Assembly: GCA_030411725.1 (NCBI GenBank)
Contig: MU839840.1
Coordinates: 620,001 to 684,000, forward strand
Direction of reading: 5' to 3'
DNA from: Echria macrotheca
Lineage: Eukaryota > Ascomycota > Sordariomycetes > Sordariales > Schizotheciaceae
Length of the DNA: 64,000 nucleotides
Shown: in pieces, positions 35,601 to 47,341 of the stretch
How positions within the stretch are numbered: the first letter of the stretch is position 1
Layout: each line of letters begins with the position of its first letter
Program-made: the position numbers and the translations under genes
Notes under the pieces: generated by a model
Databases searched by the model: none
What the model was told of the DNA's origin: nothing
What the model saw: the letters and a program-made list of their open reading frames with translations, nothing else

Positions 35601-37883
35601 CGACGAAGGCCACGACGGCGATTTCCGAGACGTCATCAGCCCCTTGTCTGGCCAGGGTCAACGCCACGTTCAAGAAAATAAGAAAAATATTCCGAGTCGA
35701 TCGATCTGAGTCAATCGACGCTCTGGACCAGCGAGCCCTAGGCGCGAGTCCGCACAGGCCCGACCATCTTGCGGGGTGCTCAGCGGTGTTTGAGGGTGCT
35801 CAGTTCTCAGTTCTCAGCAGACTCGCCACTCTTAGGTAAGGCCAAGGTGAGAGAGCATGGCGCCAGCGAGCGTCGTGTGATTTTCAAGCGTCAGACGCCT
35901 TTCTCTTTCCAGCGCCAATGGCACGCGGCAAGGCCCTGAACGGACAGCTTCCGCAGTGCGGCTGGGCGACATGTTGGTGTTGTCCCGCGCCGACTGACAC
36001 AGTTTGTGTTTTGAGTAGGCCTGTGCCCCCCCCTGCAGCTGCTCTCACGGGCTTGGTCGTCCGCCCAAACAACGGGGAGTCGGGGCCAACAGTTAGGCGG
36101 GAGGCAGGGTCATCCCCGCAATGATGTGAATAACGTCATCCGCCTTCTGGGGATCAAACGGTCTTCAGAACATCATTTTCTGGGGCACCCCGTCGCCGCT
36201 CGCTGTTTGGCGTTCTCGTCTGAACTTTCCCTCCCTTGTCTGAGCCGGCGTCCAGCAACACGTGGGCCAGAGATTTGCCAAAATAAACCCACCGTTTCAA
36301 GGGCCACCTTCCGCTCGTCTGTTCCTGATCCGGATCATCGTCTCCAGGCCTGTCGAGCGACAAGGCCCCCCGACCGCATGATTGGCAATGGCTTGCAGTG
36401 GGTTGCGACGACGATATGCCGTCCTATCTGACCTTCCACGCGGCCTTCCAGAAGCTTGCCGCTTCCATCCTCCCATGCGAGCATGGCCCAGTCGGCCGTG
36501 ACTGAACGCAAGCTTCACCTGTGGGGGTTTAGCCCTCCACCAAAACAAGCTGCATCCTGCCCGCTATGACTTCTCTACCGGCCTTGCAGAAGTGAGGACC
36601 CGGTGGAGTTTATGACTGCTCAGAAAACACGGGATCCAGCAGCTTACAAAACTTTTACGGAGACGGCGCCCAAGCGGACGGAGACGAGGGGATCCTCGCC
36701 AGTGCGAGATGTTGCTACCCGCGGCCTGCCCCTCGGCCGTCTGTGGAGACCCTCAAAGGTCAGAGGTTGTTAACTTGACTGTTCGCTAGTCATCTTTACC
36801 TTCTCGCTTCTTCCTGATTCACGACGATGATGTCGATACAGGGTCTGCTGGCAAAGTTTACCAGCCCCATCAGCCCTATCGGTCTTGGGCCCGGTTTAGG
36901 ATAAGCGGCTGGTAAATGTGGTGAGGCTCTTCATGGTGGCAAGGGGGACAGGAACGGCATCCCCAGACCTGATCCGTGTTTTGGGTGGCCGTATGCCGGG
37001 CCAATGACAAAAAGCACGACTGCACCTCATCCTGTGACTCTGAGAGTCAAGGCGACTCGCAGAGCCGTGATGTTGTGCCGTGGTGCCATCCAGATGTGCG
37101 TCCCACCGCAATGCTGTCGCCTTCCAGAAGCATCCGGTCCACGGCTCTCCATGGCATTGCAGACCCAGCCGGCCACCCTCCATCTGATGTCTTCCGGACA
37201 GATCACTACGTCTCGCTGGTTTCTCTTCCTCTTGTCACTTCCCACAGGTCTGGTGATCTCTGCAGCCTCGGCATTATTGCAACCCTCCTTCCCATCTCGC
37301 CTTGTCCTTGTCCGTCCCTTCTCTCTTGGTGTCTCTCCCCTTTCCGGACACGCAGTGTGACGATGGCAACGCAGGAACGCAGGGACGAATGCAGAATGCA
37401 AAACCCGCATCTCGGAAGTCGGAGACGGCCAGCTCTTGCAACAGGGACCATCCTTGTTGCCCGCGGATGCCCTCGCCTTCCAGATACCGAGACAGGGCAT
37501 GGAATGTACGGGAGCATGCTCATGCGAGATCTGATGGAACATTGTGGGTGGTGGAATGCGAGATGAGGCAAGGACAGGCCCGGTTGCAAGACGAGATCTC
37601 GAGGCCATCTTGCAGGACGTCTGTTGTTCTACTGCGAGATGGACAGACGGGTTGTCACCCTCCCTCTTTCTTTCTTGGTGCTGGTGTCGATGATGACGGC
37701 TCGAGAGCGGATGGGAGACGTTCGAGAAGCCTTCCGGTCCAGGGTTGGTGTGTTTTCTTTCTGTCATCGTCATGCCGTCCTCGACGGTCAGAGTTGGCCG
37801 TCTGACGTTTTCCTCTGGTATTTCGTATGACGGTCTTGTTGGCGACTGACTGGCACGGCTGGTCATAGCAGTCATGGACGACG

Positions 37884-37900
37884 TCTCTCTCTCTCTCTCT
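37884..37900. repeat. (CT)n microsatellite
   Basis: About eight uninterrupted TC dinucleotides in the xlnR upstream region. Confidence 0.9.
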
Positions 37901-39391
37901 TGCCCTCTACGCTGTTAGACAGCAGCTTGTTTTGTTTTCAGTTTAGCCTCTGGCCACATCTCATACACAGGCTGTATGTTTTGCTGGTGGATGATGAGGA
38001 TTGTACAGCCTCACTGTGGATGTATGGATGGGACTTGTGAAGGTTGAAACAAAGCCAGCCTTGAGGCTGATGTTGGTCGGCTTTTTGGCGATGTAGAAAG
38101 GGCTGGCTGAAATCGGCGGGATTCAGCCTCGTTTCTTGGATGTCATCTATTCGATTCACCTTGTGTTTCTACTTTTGCTGGTGTTTGTTGCTCTCTTGCC
38201 TCTCAGAGAATCTGCCTAAAGTATTTTCTACCCATCTCACCTGAAGGTGAAGCGGCGGGAAAAGGTCGGAAAAGGAAGGAAGGCCGGGTTTGTTTGGCCT
38301 TGATTGAGGTCCTGTGGCTGTACTTGTTCTTGGTGTTTTGTGTTTTCTCAGCCGACATCGTAAGGCTGGATGATATGTTGACTCGACTTGTTTTTCTTTA
38401 TCCCGTCAGTTCAGCCGCCGTTTGGTGTGTGGTTATGGACGGATCGGAAGGAGAGAAAAACAAGATCGGGATCGGGATGGGATGACTGGATATATGATGA
38501 TGGATGAATTGTTGTGATGGGGGGTAGACGGGCGGGAAAGGACGGCGGATGAAAGAGGCTGTGAGGTAGATATAAGAATGCTATCCTCTTCTGTGTTTCT
38601 GTTCGTTTTCTTTCTGCATTCGAAGTGTTGATATTCTCGACATTCGCTATGGACGATATGACCGACGATTGGGCATGACATACCGACGGCATGGTGGATC
38701 ATGGACTTGGATGAGCAACAACATCTGGACACCGACCGTATGGACCACTTGGGGTAGGATATGGATGGGACCGGGGACTCATCGACCGCACGGCCACTGA
38801 GAGGGACATGAACCTAGAGGATGGATATAAGGGCTCAAAATCCAGTCCATGACGACACGGGGGCGGGGCTTCATACCCAAGGGCACACAAGGACATCCAA
38901 GGCCTACGACAACGCATTCTTCGAGATTGGCAACACCGAGATGCAACTTGACGGCACGGAAGGATAAACTTCGTCAGATATATCTGGGATCATACCGACA
39001 TAGACTCAATCTGGACGGACAAGCACTGCCAGCCATCCTAAACGACTCAAGAAAGTACGGACCAGCACTATCACCCTCACTACCGCCCTTGAACGGATGG
39101 CCTCTGTTCAAAACTCTGGGAAAGGACACGACCATCCTTCGACTCAACTCCAACTACACCAAAGTCCCACAGGCATGTAACGCCATATCTGCGCCCAGTC
39201 TCGATAATTTCAGTCTGGATGAAAGGGTGACAGCTGCCGCCCCCTAAGGATCTTTGAGGCGCACAACTCGGGTCCAGCCCATAGGGACAGTGGACGAACA
39301 CTCTGTGTTCTCGACAGACATTATGACGCTCAAGTACCTTGAGATGTTCCCGGGTCCGGGACCGCTGGTTTCAGTCACATGTGTATGTCTT

Positions 39392-39421
39392 CATCACGAT
39401 GCCAACTTCACCATCGTGATG
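39392..39421. repeat. Perfect 10-bp inverted repeat
   Basis: CATCACGATG (39392-39401) and CATCGTGATG (39412-39421) can form a hairpin with a 10-base loop. Weaker pairing continues outward (TATG / CATA). Function unknown. Confidence 0.7.
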
Positions 39422-40608
39422 TTCATACAGACATCTACCGGATATCGTAAGTTACACCAACAAGGTACGTGTATTCCCTCCCCGTGTCGATGATGGACTT
39501 GTACCTCACGTTGTGATTACGCCCATGACCACAAAACTTGTTGTATTTGAGGGAGACCCCTTCTTCAACTCTTCAACTTGGCGTAACCATACCATATCAG
39601 CGGGGATACCATAGGTTTCTCATCGAGGATAGACATATATATATAAGCTCGAGTCTCGCGTGAAATTTACCCAAGGTATTACCCCAAAAGGAAGGGAGAG
39701 ATTAATTGAGTCCCGTATATGTACAATACAATACAATATATCGGGCCCGGCATCTCTTCCTCATTCCCCTTGGTATATATATGTACTGTACATACGGTAG
39801 GCACATCAGCTGCTGCGGTATGAACCCCGCCAAACATTCGTAAGTGATTCATAGAAAGCCAGGAGATGGGAGATAGCCTTGAGGACGCAGGTGGTGGCTT
39901 CTCGGTGTATTCGCCAGGTCAAGTACCTATTCCATCGACACTTGTCTCAACGGAAATATATCATACCATGTCGGTGCGATGACGCAAAGGGCTTATTGAA
40001 CAAACAACTCTCCGTCGATTTTTTCTAAATCGGTTAACCGGTGGCCCTGCTTCACTAACATTGACCATATACGGTTGTACCGCTGATGAATACTCCAATA
40101 TCCCTCTCTTTCTGACTGATGACACGAACAAAAATCGAGAAACAGGAAAGACTTCGCCTAATACAAGATTAACATGCCCCCTCGGCCTAAGAATAACCGC
40201 TCAGACAGGAAATAAGTGCACCGATGTACCATGAAACTAGTCGGGGCATATGTTGCGGAGATATACCTCCCCGAGCCACGACACTGGCATTCCTCAGCTT
40301 CGATGGTGAACGGTGTTTTGAACACGCCCATGAACACCTAGGGCACGTCGGTGGTAAGACAATGGATTCTAGAGAAGGAATACCGGGAGAGAAGGGCAAA
40401 TACGGCGAGTTCTCTGCGCTTCGTCATATTCAGATCGAGGCTGACCATAAGGAGGAAGTGCTTAAGAGCTGCAACCGCGAAGGCGGCAAGATTGGCCGTC
40501 TCTATAAGCTTTGTATCTGGGCGCTACTGTTGGACCAAGGTAGAAATTTACCAGACCGAATTAGCGGATATAACTTCAAAGTGGAGGATTTGGCACTTCG
40601 AGCTAGAA

Positions 40609-41603
40609 CTAGGCTTCCGACACTCTTTCATCCATCCGCCGTGCCACCTCAGCTTCCATATCCATCATAGCATTCCCATACCCATTCCAGACACTTAGGC
40701 CCCTCCGCCGCAGCTCGTTCTCGATATCATTCCTCGTTATCATGCCTTCCTTCATCCTAGGCACATCCTCACGCATCTTCTTCACCCAGCCCTCGACGCT
40801 GCGCATTCCCACGACCAGAAAGCCCAGCTCTTCCCGGTCCACATCGAATACCTCCCACCATTCGCACTCGGGCATTTTCGTCCCTAGATCCTTGGCCGCG
40901 TTGTAGATGGCAGCCACGGCTAGCGCATTCGGTTGGCTCGTAAGATACAGCATTTGTGGCGACAACAGCGCGGTGTTCAGATACTCAACGACCCGCCTGG
41001 ATATCGTCTCCTTGCGCACGCCCAGAAAATCCATCGCTTGTAGATATGTAATGGCAAGTGGATGGGGCAGCGAGACGTGGGTGTTGAAGCTGAGCGCATA
41101 TAATATCCGCGCCTCGGTGGCGAGAACGCGCTCGTGAATGGCCTGGTAGGCGGCGTCGGAGAGGTAGTACGAGCTCGGATCGTTCACCGGCGGAGGGGAC
41201 GAGGGCGATCGGAAGAATGAGGAGCTCCTGGACATGAGGTACGCGAACACGTTCGAGACATCTCGTGGCGACCGCGGGCTGGGGCCGACCTTGGCTATGA
41301 GGTAGATGGCCGCGGCGGAGACATCCTGCATGTACATGAGTTAGATCGGAGAGGCTGGCGGGAGGGGAGAAATCGTACGCTGAACTCATGCGACATGAAA
41401 GGCTCGACGAGCCAGTATCGCGCCAGGATGACATTGGCCTGGGCGGTCGTGGATTGGGGGAGCTGCAGCAGAATGCCAGCAGCCTGCGTGAGACACTGCG
41501 TTGCGAACAAGATGACATCTTGGAGCTCTGTTGGAAGCGACCCATAGGACCGTCGCTGATAGAGCTGTTCTGGCGTCGCCAGAGGATTTGTCATGTGCGC
41601 CAT
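40609..41603 (-). CDS. Cyclin-domain protein, cyclin L-like
   Basis: There are two exons, 41603-41379 and 41325-40609, with a 53-nt intron (GTACGA, CTAAC, CAG), giving 313 aa. A cyclin box spans about residues 35-140 (ATQCLTQAAGILLQLPQST, ANVILARYWL, then DVSAAAIYLIAK created by the splice). A second cyclin-like fold follows (ALSFNTHVSLPHPLAITYL, LYLTSQPNALAVAAIYNAA). The C-terminus ends in a charged helix. The sequence resembles fungal transcription/splicing-type cyclins (cyclin L, or the partners of Cdk9 and Cdk11 kinases) rather than mitotic B-type cyclins. The exact partner is inference. A second in-frame ATG nine bases downstream (41594) is an equally possible start. Confidence 0.85.
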
Positions 41604-42487
41604 GGTGTTAGGCGGTCTGGATTGTAATAGCTCTTAAGTTGAAAGTGGTTCAGGAACCTGGCAGGTCCAAGACTCATTGCAGCATAAACGTTATCGCTTA
41701 TCGGGGCTGCCCGCGGCAATCCCTGTAGCTGCGCGGCTGCTGTTAAATCGGTACTTCAAAGCTGAGCAAAGCTCAGATGACAGATTCAATGGCACATAAT
41801 ACTTGTGTGCCTACTAAAGTAAACCGCACCAAAAGTCAACATATTAGTTCAAAGATAATGTGGCATTTCTGTTAGAGCAGTTGCGTAGCGTCAAGGTCAA
41901 CATCTCAGTTGACAGAGTCGACCGCTCCTCACTAACTACCGTGCCCTAAAACGTGACGCCAAACTTTTCTTTTTCCTGGCCCACGTGATGACGCGAGCGC
42001 GTGTCTTGTTTGCAAACGCGATCCCGGCGCGAACAAAGTCATCCCAACAAACGCATCTCTCTTCTTCCGGCTGTTTGTGCGGCACGTGTTTCGATGTAGT
42101 GTCTCGACGCTGGTAATGGGTTCTGTGGAGAAATTTCAATTGCCAATTCGGTGTGTTCAACAACCAATTGAAGACCTCTGTGCCTGCCCGAGGCCGCGCT
42201 TAACTTGGCGACAAGCCAGTTGTATTCGTCTGAACTCGTCACTCCGTCTACTCACTGAGTTTTAAAGTCTCAGGGCTGTATGAATTTGCCGGTAAGTTAA
42301 TTCTACTTTCTTCAACCCTTTTTTCTCCAATCCATTCTTTTCTCCAACTGTTTATCGGTCCTTTGGACGACGACTCACCTTACATTCCGACGATAGGTCA
42401 CAACCTTTGTTGTGGCTTCTGGAGCATTATAGCACCACCGAGGACCACTGACTGATTCATACTTAGAACTGCCAAGAAAAGCTCGAG
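41604..42487. other. Divergent promoter region, cyclin / GTPase
   Basis: No gene seen. Pyrimidine-rich tracts at 42300-42355 and a possible 5'-UTR intron (GTAAGT at 42291, CGATAG near 42396) precede the GTPase start; this intron is not confirmed. Confidence 0.45.
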
Positions 42488-45400
42488 ATGGCGGAAATCA
42501 AACCCGAATTCACAGACGCCAATGGTATGGAGGAATTGCCAGTCAAAGCCGAGCCGGAGTCCCTTCAGGACAACCCTGCCGTGGCCGATGTACCTCCCAA
42601 GCCGGCCATCCCCGCCCAGTCTGTCAGCGGGCTTCCCGGTGTCAAGGAGGAACAGGGTGTTGACAGAGCCCGGGACCAGCAAATCCAAGCCCGGCAACCG
42701 ACGGATTACCTGAAAGATCTGCTCTCGGCGACTTCACCAGATATCCTTGAAAAAGGGGTTGCGGCAGGCCTCCGGGTGCTCGACAGTCTTAGGGGCCCTC
42801 TCGAGGCAATTCAGTCTGTTGACGGCACACAGGCCAACCACTGGCTCACCTCTATCCAGAACCTGAAAGGTCGCGCCAAGACTACTCGCACCATTGTGGG
42901 TGTCGTGGGCAATACTGGCGCCGGAAAGTCTTCAGTCATTTCCGCCGTTCTAGACGAAGAAAGGTATGTCAACTAATCCTCTTGAAGAATTTGTACTTAC
43001 CGTCATAGACTGCTACCTACCAACTGCATGAGAGCCTGCACGGCCTCACCTACCGAGATCTCATGGAACTTTTCAGAGGACCCCAGCGAGCTGTACCGTG
43101 CCGAAGTGGAGTTCATCACGGCAGACGACTGGACAAAAGAAGTCAAGGGCCTGCTAACTGATCTCCTGGACGGAAACGGCGAGGTCTCGCGTGAGTGCAC
43201 CAATACCGACAGCGAAGCCGGCGTGGCCTATGCCAAAATCAAGGCCGTCTACCCGAGGAAGACCAAGGAGATGATTGCGTCTTCTGACCCCGACAACCTC
43301 GCATCAGAGCCCGCCGTGGCCCGAGTTCTGGGAACTACAAGGACTCTCAAGGCCAGGACCGCCGACAGCCTTTACCGTCAACTCCAGCAATATGTCGACA
43401 GTAAGGAGAAAAACACGGACAAAACCGTCGAGTACTGGCCTCTCATCAAGGTTGTCCGCATCTTTACCAAGGCCGCTGCCTTGAAGACGGGCGCCTGTCT
43501 GGTTGACCTTCCCGGTGTCCAAGATTCCAATGCCGCGCGTGCCGCTGTCGCCGAGAATTATATGAAGGCCTGCACAGGTCTGTGGATCGTTGCGCCTATC
43601 ACTCGGGCTGTAGATGACAAGACTGCAAAGTCCCTGCTTGGTGATTCATTCCGGTATGCCCCCCGTGTCTTGTGTGGTGGTCCCCACTGACAAGTCCAGA
43701 CGCCAACTCAAGTATGACGGCACGTACTCGGCAGTCACTTTTATCTGCTCCAAGACGGACGACATCTCTATTACGGAGGCAGCCGAGAGTCTCGATATGG
43801 AAGATGAAGTTGGTGTCAATTGGAACAAGATCCAGGAGAACAAAAGAACCATTGCCGGTATCAAAACCGACATCCGTGGGCTCCGTGAGGAGAGAGATAA
43901 GATTGACGATCGGATTGAGGAGAATGATACGACCCGTGACAAGTGGGAGAAGCTTAGCGAAAAGATTAACGACGGCGAGACTGTTTACGAACCGACTGAA
44001 GACAGCCCTAGTAAGAAACGGAAACGCCAGACCAAGCCAGCGGGTAATCGCAAGAACCGTAGGTCTGCCGATTCGGACGAGGATTTCACCGATTCCGAAA
44101 GCGAACGGTCCGACAGTGATAAGGAAAACGGTCGGCCCGCTACGCCAGAAGGCAAGGTTCTGACCGCGGAAGATGTCGAGCAGAAGATGGCCGAGCTCAA
44201 GGCGGAGAGGAAACGCCTCCGCGAGAGTCGGAGAGAGATGGAGGAAAAAGTGGCGGCGGCCCGCGTACAGATTAGGAAACTCCAGGATGAGACGGACTCA
44301 TTGACCCATCTCGTGAAGAGCAAATGCATCAAGGGCAGGAACGAGTATTCACGCAAGGCCATAAAGAAGGATTTCGCCATGGGCATCAAGGAACTGGACC
44401 AAGAGGCCGCGGCTATGGAGGATGAGTCCACCTTTGATCCCGAGGTCGACTTGCGGGACTATGATGCCGTTGCGGAATCGCTGCCTGTCTTTTGCGTCAG
44501 CAGCCGTGCGTTTCAGGGGCTTAGCGGTCGGCTGCAGAAAGACGATGTTAACAGCTCGGGCTTCCAGAGCGTCGATGACACCGAGATTCCACAACTCCAG
44601 GCTCACGCTAGAAAGTTAACTGAGGGCGGGCGTGCGGCTAACAGCCGTCGCTTCCTGAACGACCTGCTTCAGCTGATCAACTCTCTGAATATGTGGGCCA
44701 GCAACGATGGTACGCAGATCGGCCTGACGGCAGAGGAGAAGCGTGCTGAAGAGGCGGCCATCCGCAGCCAACTCCAGGTCCTTGAGAAGGTAGGTGTTTG
44801 CCCTTCATTTGTGGTCCATGCTAATGTTTGCGAAGAACATCGACGCCGCTGTTCGCAGTTGTATCGACGCCATCACGACCGAGTTCAAGCTTCACGTGCA
44901 CAACGTCTTCAACAGTTCCATTCATGCGGCTGTGGCCGAGGCCGTAGGAACGGCAACCAGCTGGGGCTTGCCCAGGGCTCAAGGAGGTCTCTTCTGGGCG
45001 ACCTACAAGGCTACGTGCAGACGAGAGGGCGTGTTTGCCGGGGCAGCTGGGCCGAAGGACTTCAATGCTGAGCTGTTCGAGCCCATTTCCAAGAACCTGG
45101 CCAGCGGCTGGGAGCGTGCGTTCCATCACCGGCTGCCCGCCCACCTGGACAAGTTTGCTGCGGAGCTGAAGCGTCTGATCCAGTCGTTCCATGATAGCGT
45201 CATCAAACGAGGGGAGCACCTCGAAAACTTCCAAGGTGTCGCCCGGCTTCAGGACCAGCTTCGGGCTCTGATCAACAACGTAGCCGGGATGCCCGGCCTG
45301 ATCCGGGCTACGGTCCAGGAAGTGCAACGCGACGCCAGTCGCAACATGACGCCGCAGATCCAGGAGAGCATGCGACCAGCGTACGAGACCTGTAAGTCAT

Positions 45401-45916
45401 TTCTGGATGGACCGTCGTCCACAGAAGCTAATATGTGAAACAGGTAGTAACGAGCGCGGACCTGGCTCCTATGCCCGGATGAAGAGCGCCATGATCGCCC
45501 ACGTCTCGGCGGAGCGACACACGATGTTTGCGAATGCCACGAACGGTCTATCCGCCGAGCTGAAGGAGCTGCTGCTCAAGGTGCGCCGGCAGATCGACGA
45601 CCACGTTGCGGATCTGCATTCCCGCGTGGCGCACGACTACATCGCCGTGCTGATCGGGACCGATTACCATGCCGGTCAGGGTCGGGTGTCGCGGGCGGAG
45701 CGGCTGCTGCGGGATGAGATGTCGATCTTGCTGGAGCTTGTGGGCGATTATTTCAAGGACATTGTCCCGGAGCTGGGACCAGTTGTCGAAGAGACCGAGC
45801 AGAAGGACGTCCCGATGACGGGGGTCGACGAGCCCCAGCAGGACGGCGGCGATACGGAACCTGGCCAAGGGGATGCGCCGCCTGTCGGGGTTGTCAAGCC
45901 CGAGCCACTGGACTAG
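42488..45916 (+). CDS. Nuclear SLIP-GC-like large GTPase
   Basis: There are five exons (42488-42963, 43009-43653, 43700-44789, 44836-45391, 45444-45916), with introns of 45, 46, 46 and 52 nt and all joins in frame, giving 1,079 aa. The dynamin-type GTPase domain has a P-loop GNTGAGKSS at residues 141-149 and a G3 box DLPGVQD at about 325-331; CSKTDD near 393 is the probable G4. It is followed by a long charged coiled coil (about 410-600) that contains a basic cluster KKRKRQTK near 479, a likely nuclear signal, and an acidic Ser/Asp stretch. The C-terminal half is helical. The tail is Pro/Glu-rich and ends KPEPLD. The layout matches vertebrate nuclear GTPase SLIP-GC and the many fungal relatives of unknown role. 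Function here is inferred only from the family. Confidence 0.85.
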
Positions 45917-46512
45917 ACTGGACACGAGTTTCTCCTTCGACGTCACTAATACCAAGGAAAGGGGCGGGGGACAAAAAATAACGTGGCGTTCCGGGTCGAC
46001 TTCTTTGGTTCTCTTCTCTCTACATATATTCTCGTCAGCACACCTCACCTCACCTCACCACCCTACCGACTTGTCACCTTCTTGGTTGTTGGTTGGAGGG
46101 GCGCCCTTTCACCTCTTGCTAACACCAACGCGCCTCGACGATTTACAATCGACTCGACCTTGCCGCCGATAGGGCTACTTACAATGTATTATACGATGCT
46201 GATTACGTCCGTTTGGATGTAAGATTCAACATACCGATAACTGGACTCAACTTGCTACTCGTCCCTCCCTCCCAGAGACAAATTCGGTCCGGTCTAGCAC
46301 AGGTCATATATCTCATATCTCACCTGCCAGAGAGGAGAGGTAACTAAGAAAGAGGAGGAGAGAAAATGAGCGAGGCAAATTTTGTACTTGTACTTGTACT
46401 TGTAACCTAGTTCTAGGTCTAGGCAAGGTATTTCTGCGTAAGGTACCTAGTCGGAGGATATAAAATGTCTGTTTTTGCTCTTTGTCTTCTTTTTAAATCG
46501 ACTTGGTCGTTG

Positions 46513-46555
46513 TTTTTTTTTTTTTTCGGTTGGGTTGGTCTGGTCTGGTCTGGTC
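46513..46555. repeat. T14 tract and (TGGTC)4
   Basis: T14 at 46513-46526, then four TGGTC units at 46536-46555 and an imperfect fifth. Confidence 0.9.
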
Positions 46556-47119
46556 TGGACTTTTTCCCCGGAGGCTTCCTTGCGTTGAGTTTTAGATGTT
46601 TAGATTTTTCTTGCGACGGACCACATGGCTACATGGCAACAAAGTAGCATGGCGATTGTCAGTGGAATGGGATGGAATGGAGGACTGCGTTGCGTTCTGG
46701 TTTTGGGTGGAACCGGTATTGGCCATGTCCCTTGCCGTTCTATCTAACCATATATACCGACCGGTATGGGAGATGGATGATGGATGGGTGGTGGACAGTG
46801 GCCCAGGTAGCACAGCATAAGTCCCGTCTACACCTAGAGATGGCCATAGCCAGGAATAACCAAACTGAACAATCAACCTTCGCGACTGTGTGTGAGCTAT
46901 TCCAAGTCTAGTGATCTTAGGTAGCCATGACCATGCTGGGTCAGTTTCTTCCGTACCTGACCACCAACCTCAACTACATACCACAATCCTCAATCTCTCA
47001 AGGGCTTATTGTATATACTCTGTCTCTCTCTCTAACTCACATACTCTCAAGGGTTGCTCAGGGGTATCTTATCTACTAACCCCCACAACAACTCCATTCA
47101 ATCAGCTTCTATTCCGCAA

Positions 47120-47260
47120 CGATGCGCGATATTCCGGATACAGGGCTTGGTGGGACTGAGTCAGGTCCGACAATACAAGTCACTGCCCAGACAACAGTAA
47201 CTGGTATCGCAAGACCTAGCTCAGTTCCACCAAGCCCTGTATCTGGAACGTCGCGTATCG
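47120..47260. repeat. Long inverted repeat / hairpin, 48-nt arms
   Basis: Arms 47120-47167 and 47213-47260 match at 41 of 48 positions when one is reverse-complemented, around a 45-nt loop. All seven differences are transitions. In plus-strand RNA five of them would be G-U pairs, leaving only two A-C mismatches. The hairpin ends 81 bases beyond the stop of the transporter gene, which is on the other strand. It could be a MITE-like element, a small-RNA precursor or a relic of an inverted duplication. Confidence 0.85.
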
Positions 47261-47341
47261 TCTCGAACCGACCCGCCGATGGATGGTATGGTCACCAATC
47301 CTCATAATATACCCCTCAAATCTCAACTCCAACGATACCTC

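Larger units (their letters stand above)
28661..40608. other. About 12 kb without a supportable gene
   Basis: This is the sequence upstream of xlnR up to the 3' end of the cyclin gene. Many frames of 60-380 codons exist on both strands, the longest at 29687-30829 (+) and 37027-37875 (-). They overlap in several frames at once, have no recognisable domains and read like translation of GC-rich non-coding DNA. I searched by eye for spliced genes, tRNAs and 5S rRNA and found none. The composition shifts: GC-rich to about 38 kb, then A/T-richer at 39.5-40.2 kb. Small palindromes and a CT tract are listed separately. It may hold a long xlnR promoter/leader, non-coding RNAs or decayed sequence. Confidence 0.55.
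45917..47341. other. Convergent intergenic region with hairpin and repeats
   Basis: It lies between the GTPase stop (+) and the transporter stop (-). It contains a CACCT repeat near 46041-46060, three TGTACT units at 46384-46403 followed by the palindrome ACCTAG-TT-CTAGGT (46405-46418), a T14 run, a TGGTC repeat and a long inverted repeat at 47120-47260. No gene seen. Confidence 0.6.

Noticed and set aside
37027..37875. A 282-codon minus-strand frame
   Set aside because: It overlaps a 196-codon plus-strand frame of equal quality. There is no domain, no convincing start context and no intron support.
38849..39247. A 132-codon plus-strand frame
   Set aside because: The composition is somewhat protein-like, but there is no domain, no splice partner and no neighbouring evidence.
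46384..46418. TGTACT repeats followed by an ACCTAG/CTAGGT palindrome as a possible structured RNA
   Set aside because: The palindrome has only six-base arms, and CCTAGG-type palindromes are common in intergenic DNA of these fungi; nothing else supports an RNA gene.
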